Position numbers and translations under genes: made by a program. From the NCBI GenBank assembly GCA_023249395.1, contig JAHFCS010000131.1:1-6395 (forward strand): 6,395 bases of DNA, read 5' to 3'. The stretch is from Gemmatimonadota bacterium (GTDB lineage Bacteria > Gemmatimonadota > Gemmatimonadetes > Gemmatimonadales > Gemmatimonadaceae). The notes under the pieces were generated by a model. It had not been told where the DNA came from. It did not search any database and saw only the letters and a program-made list of their open reading frames with translations. This document shows positions 6,310-6,395 of the stretch, in pieces (positions within the stretch are counted from its first letter, which is position 1; every line of letters begins with the position of its first letter).

Positions 6310-6395
6310 TCAAGCAACTGACGTGGCAGCTGGCTCCTCGGTTATCGTCTCCTCGTGCTCCGCTGCTCCATTCGGCAGGTCTGCGCTCCACGGAG
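6310..6395 (-). CDS. C-terminal end of an unidentified gene, cut by the window edge
   Basis: On the minus strand an open frame enters from the right edge and ends at TGA (6310-6312). It encodes 27 visible residues: PWSADLPNGAAEHEE, then TITEEPAATSVA. The tail is acidic and Ala/Pro-rich, as in many disordered protein ends, and most codons end in G or C as in the other genes here. Its stop directly abuts the TAA of the phosphatase (6307-6309), with no bases between. The product cannot be recognised. One other minus-strand frame is also open over this short stretch and a plus-strand frame from GTG 6322 is open too, so the call is tentative. Confidence 0.4.
   Translation of the reverse strand, partial: PWSADLPNGAAEHEETITEEPAATSVA

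Noticed and set aside
6322..6395. Plus-strand frame from GTG 6322 with a Ser/Ala-rich lipoprotein-like start
   Set aside because: No ribosome binding site and too little sequence; the acidic minus-strand tail ending at 6310 is a slightly better explanation.

Overview
This window looks like a piece of a GC-rich, diderm bacterial chromosome, most likely Gemmatimonadota or a similar phylum. That placement is inferred from the mix of genes: a class II (B12-dependent) ribonucleotide reductase, a peptidase-MA/beta-propeller/Omp85 outer-membrane protein, a lipoprotein Amidase_3 enzyme and a PP2C phosphatase. No marker gene fixes the taxon. I see no mobile element, CRISPR array, tRNA or rRNA.

Layout. 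(1) 1-263, minus: the first 87 codons of nrdJ, running off the left edge. (2) 264-616: an intergenic stretch of 353 bases, AT-richer than the genes. It holds the nrdJ ribosome binding site and leader, plus inverted repeats that may end the next transcript. (3) 617-3622, minus: a large outer-membrane protein with a signal peptide, an HExxH metallopeptidase-like domain, a WD40/TolB-like propeller and an Omp85-type barrel. (4) 3619-5247, minus: a predicted lipoprotein N-acetylmuramoyl-L-alanine amidase whose stop codon overlaps the TTG start of the outer-membrane protein. (5) 5248-5367: a divergent promoter region. (6) 5368-6309, plus: a PP2C-family protein phosphatase with all its metal ligands. 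(7) 6310-6395, minus: the probable C-terminal end of a convergent gene whose stop abuts the phosphatase stop.

How the genes may work together. The amidase and the protease-barrel protein read as one operon of two envelope proteins, one cutting peptidoglycan cross-bridged peptides from glycan and the other sitting in the outer membrane with a periplasmic protease-like head. The PP2C phosphatase is transcribed away from them, which fits the frequent association of PP2C/Ser-Thr kinase signalling with cell-wall genes, but no kinase is visible here. The nrdJ gene downstream appears to be a separate unit. The most notable item is the three-part protein and its translational coupling to a murein amidase. 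Its parts are individually familiar, and whether the whole architecture is already described could not be checked here.
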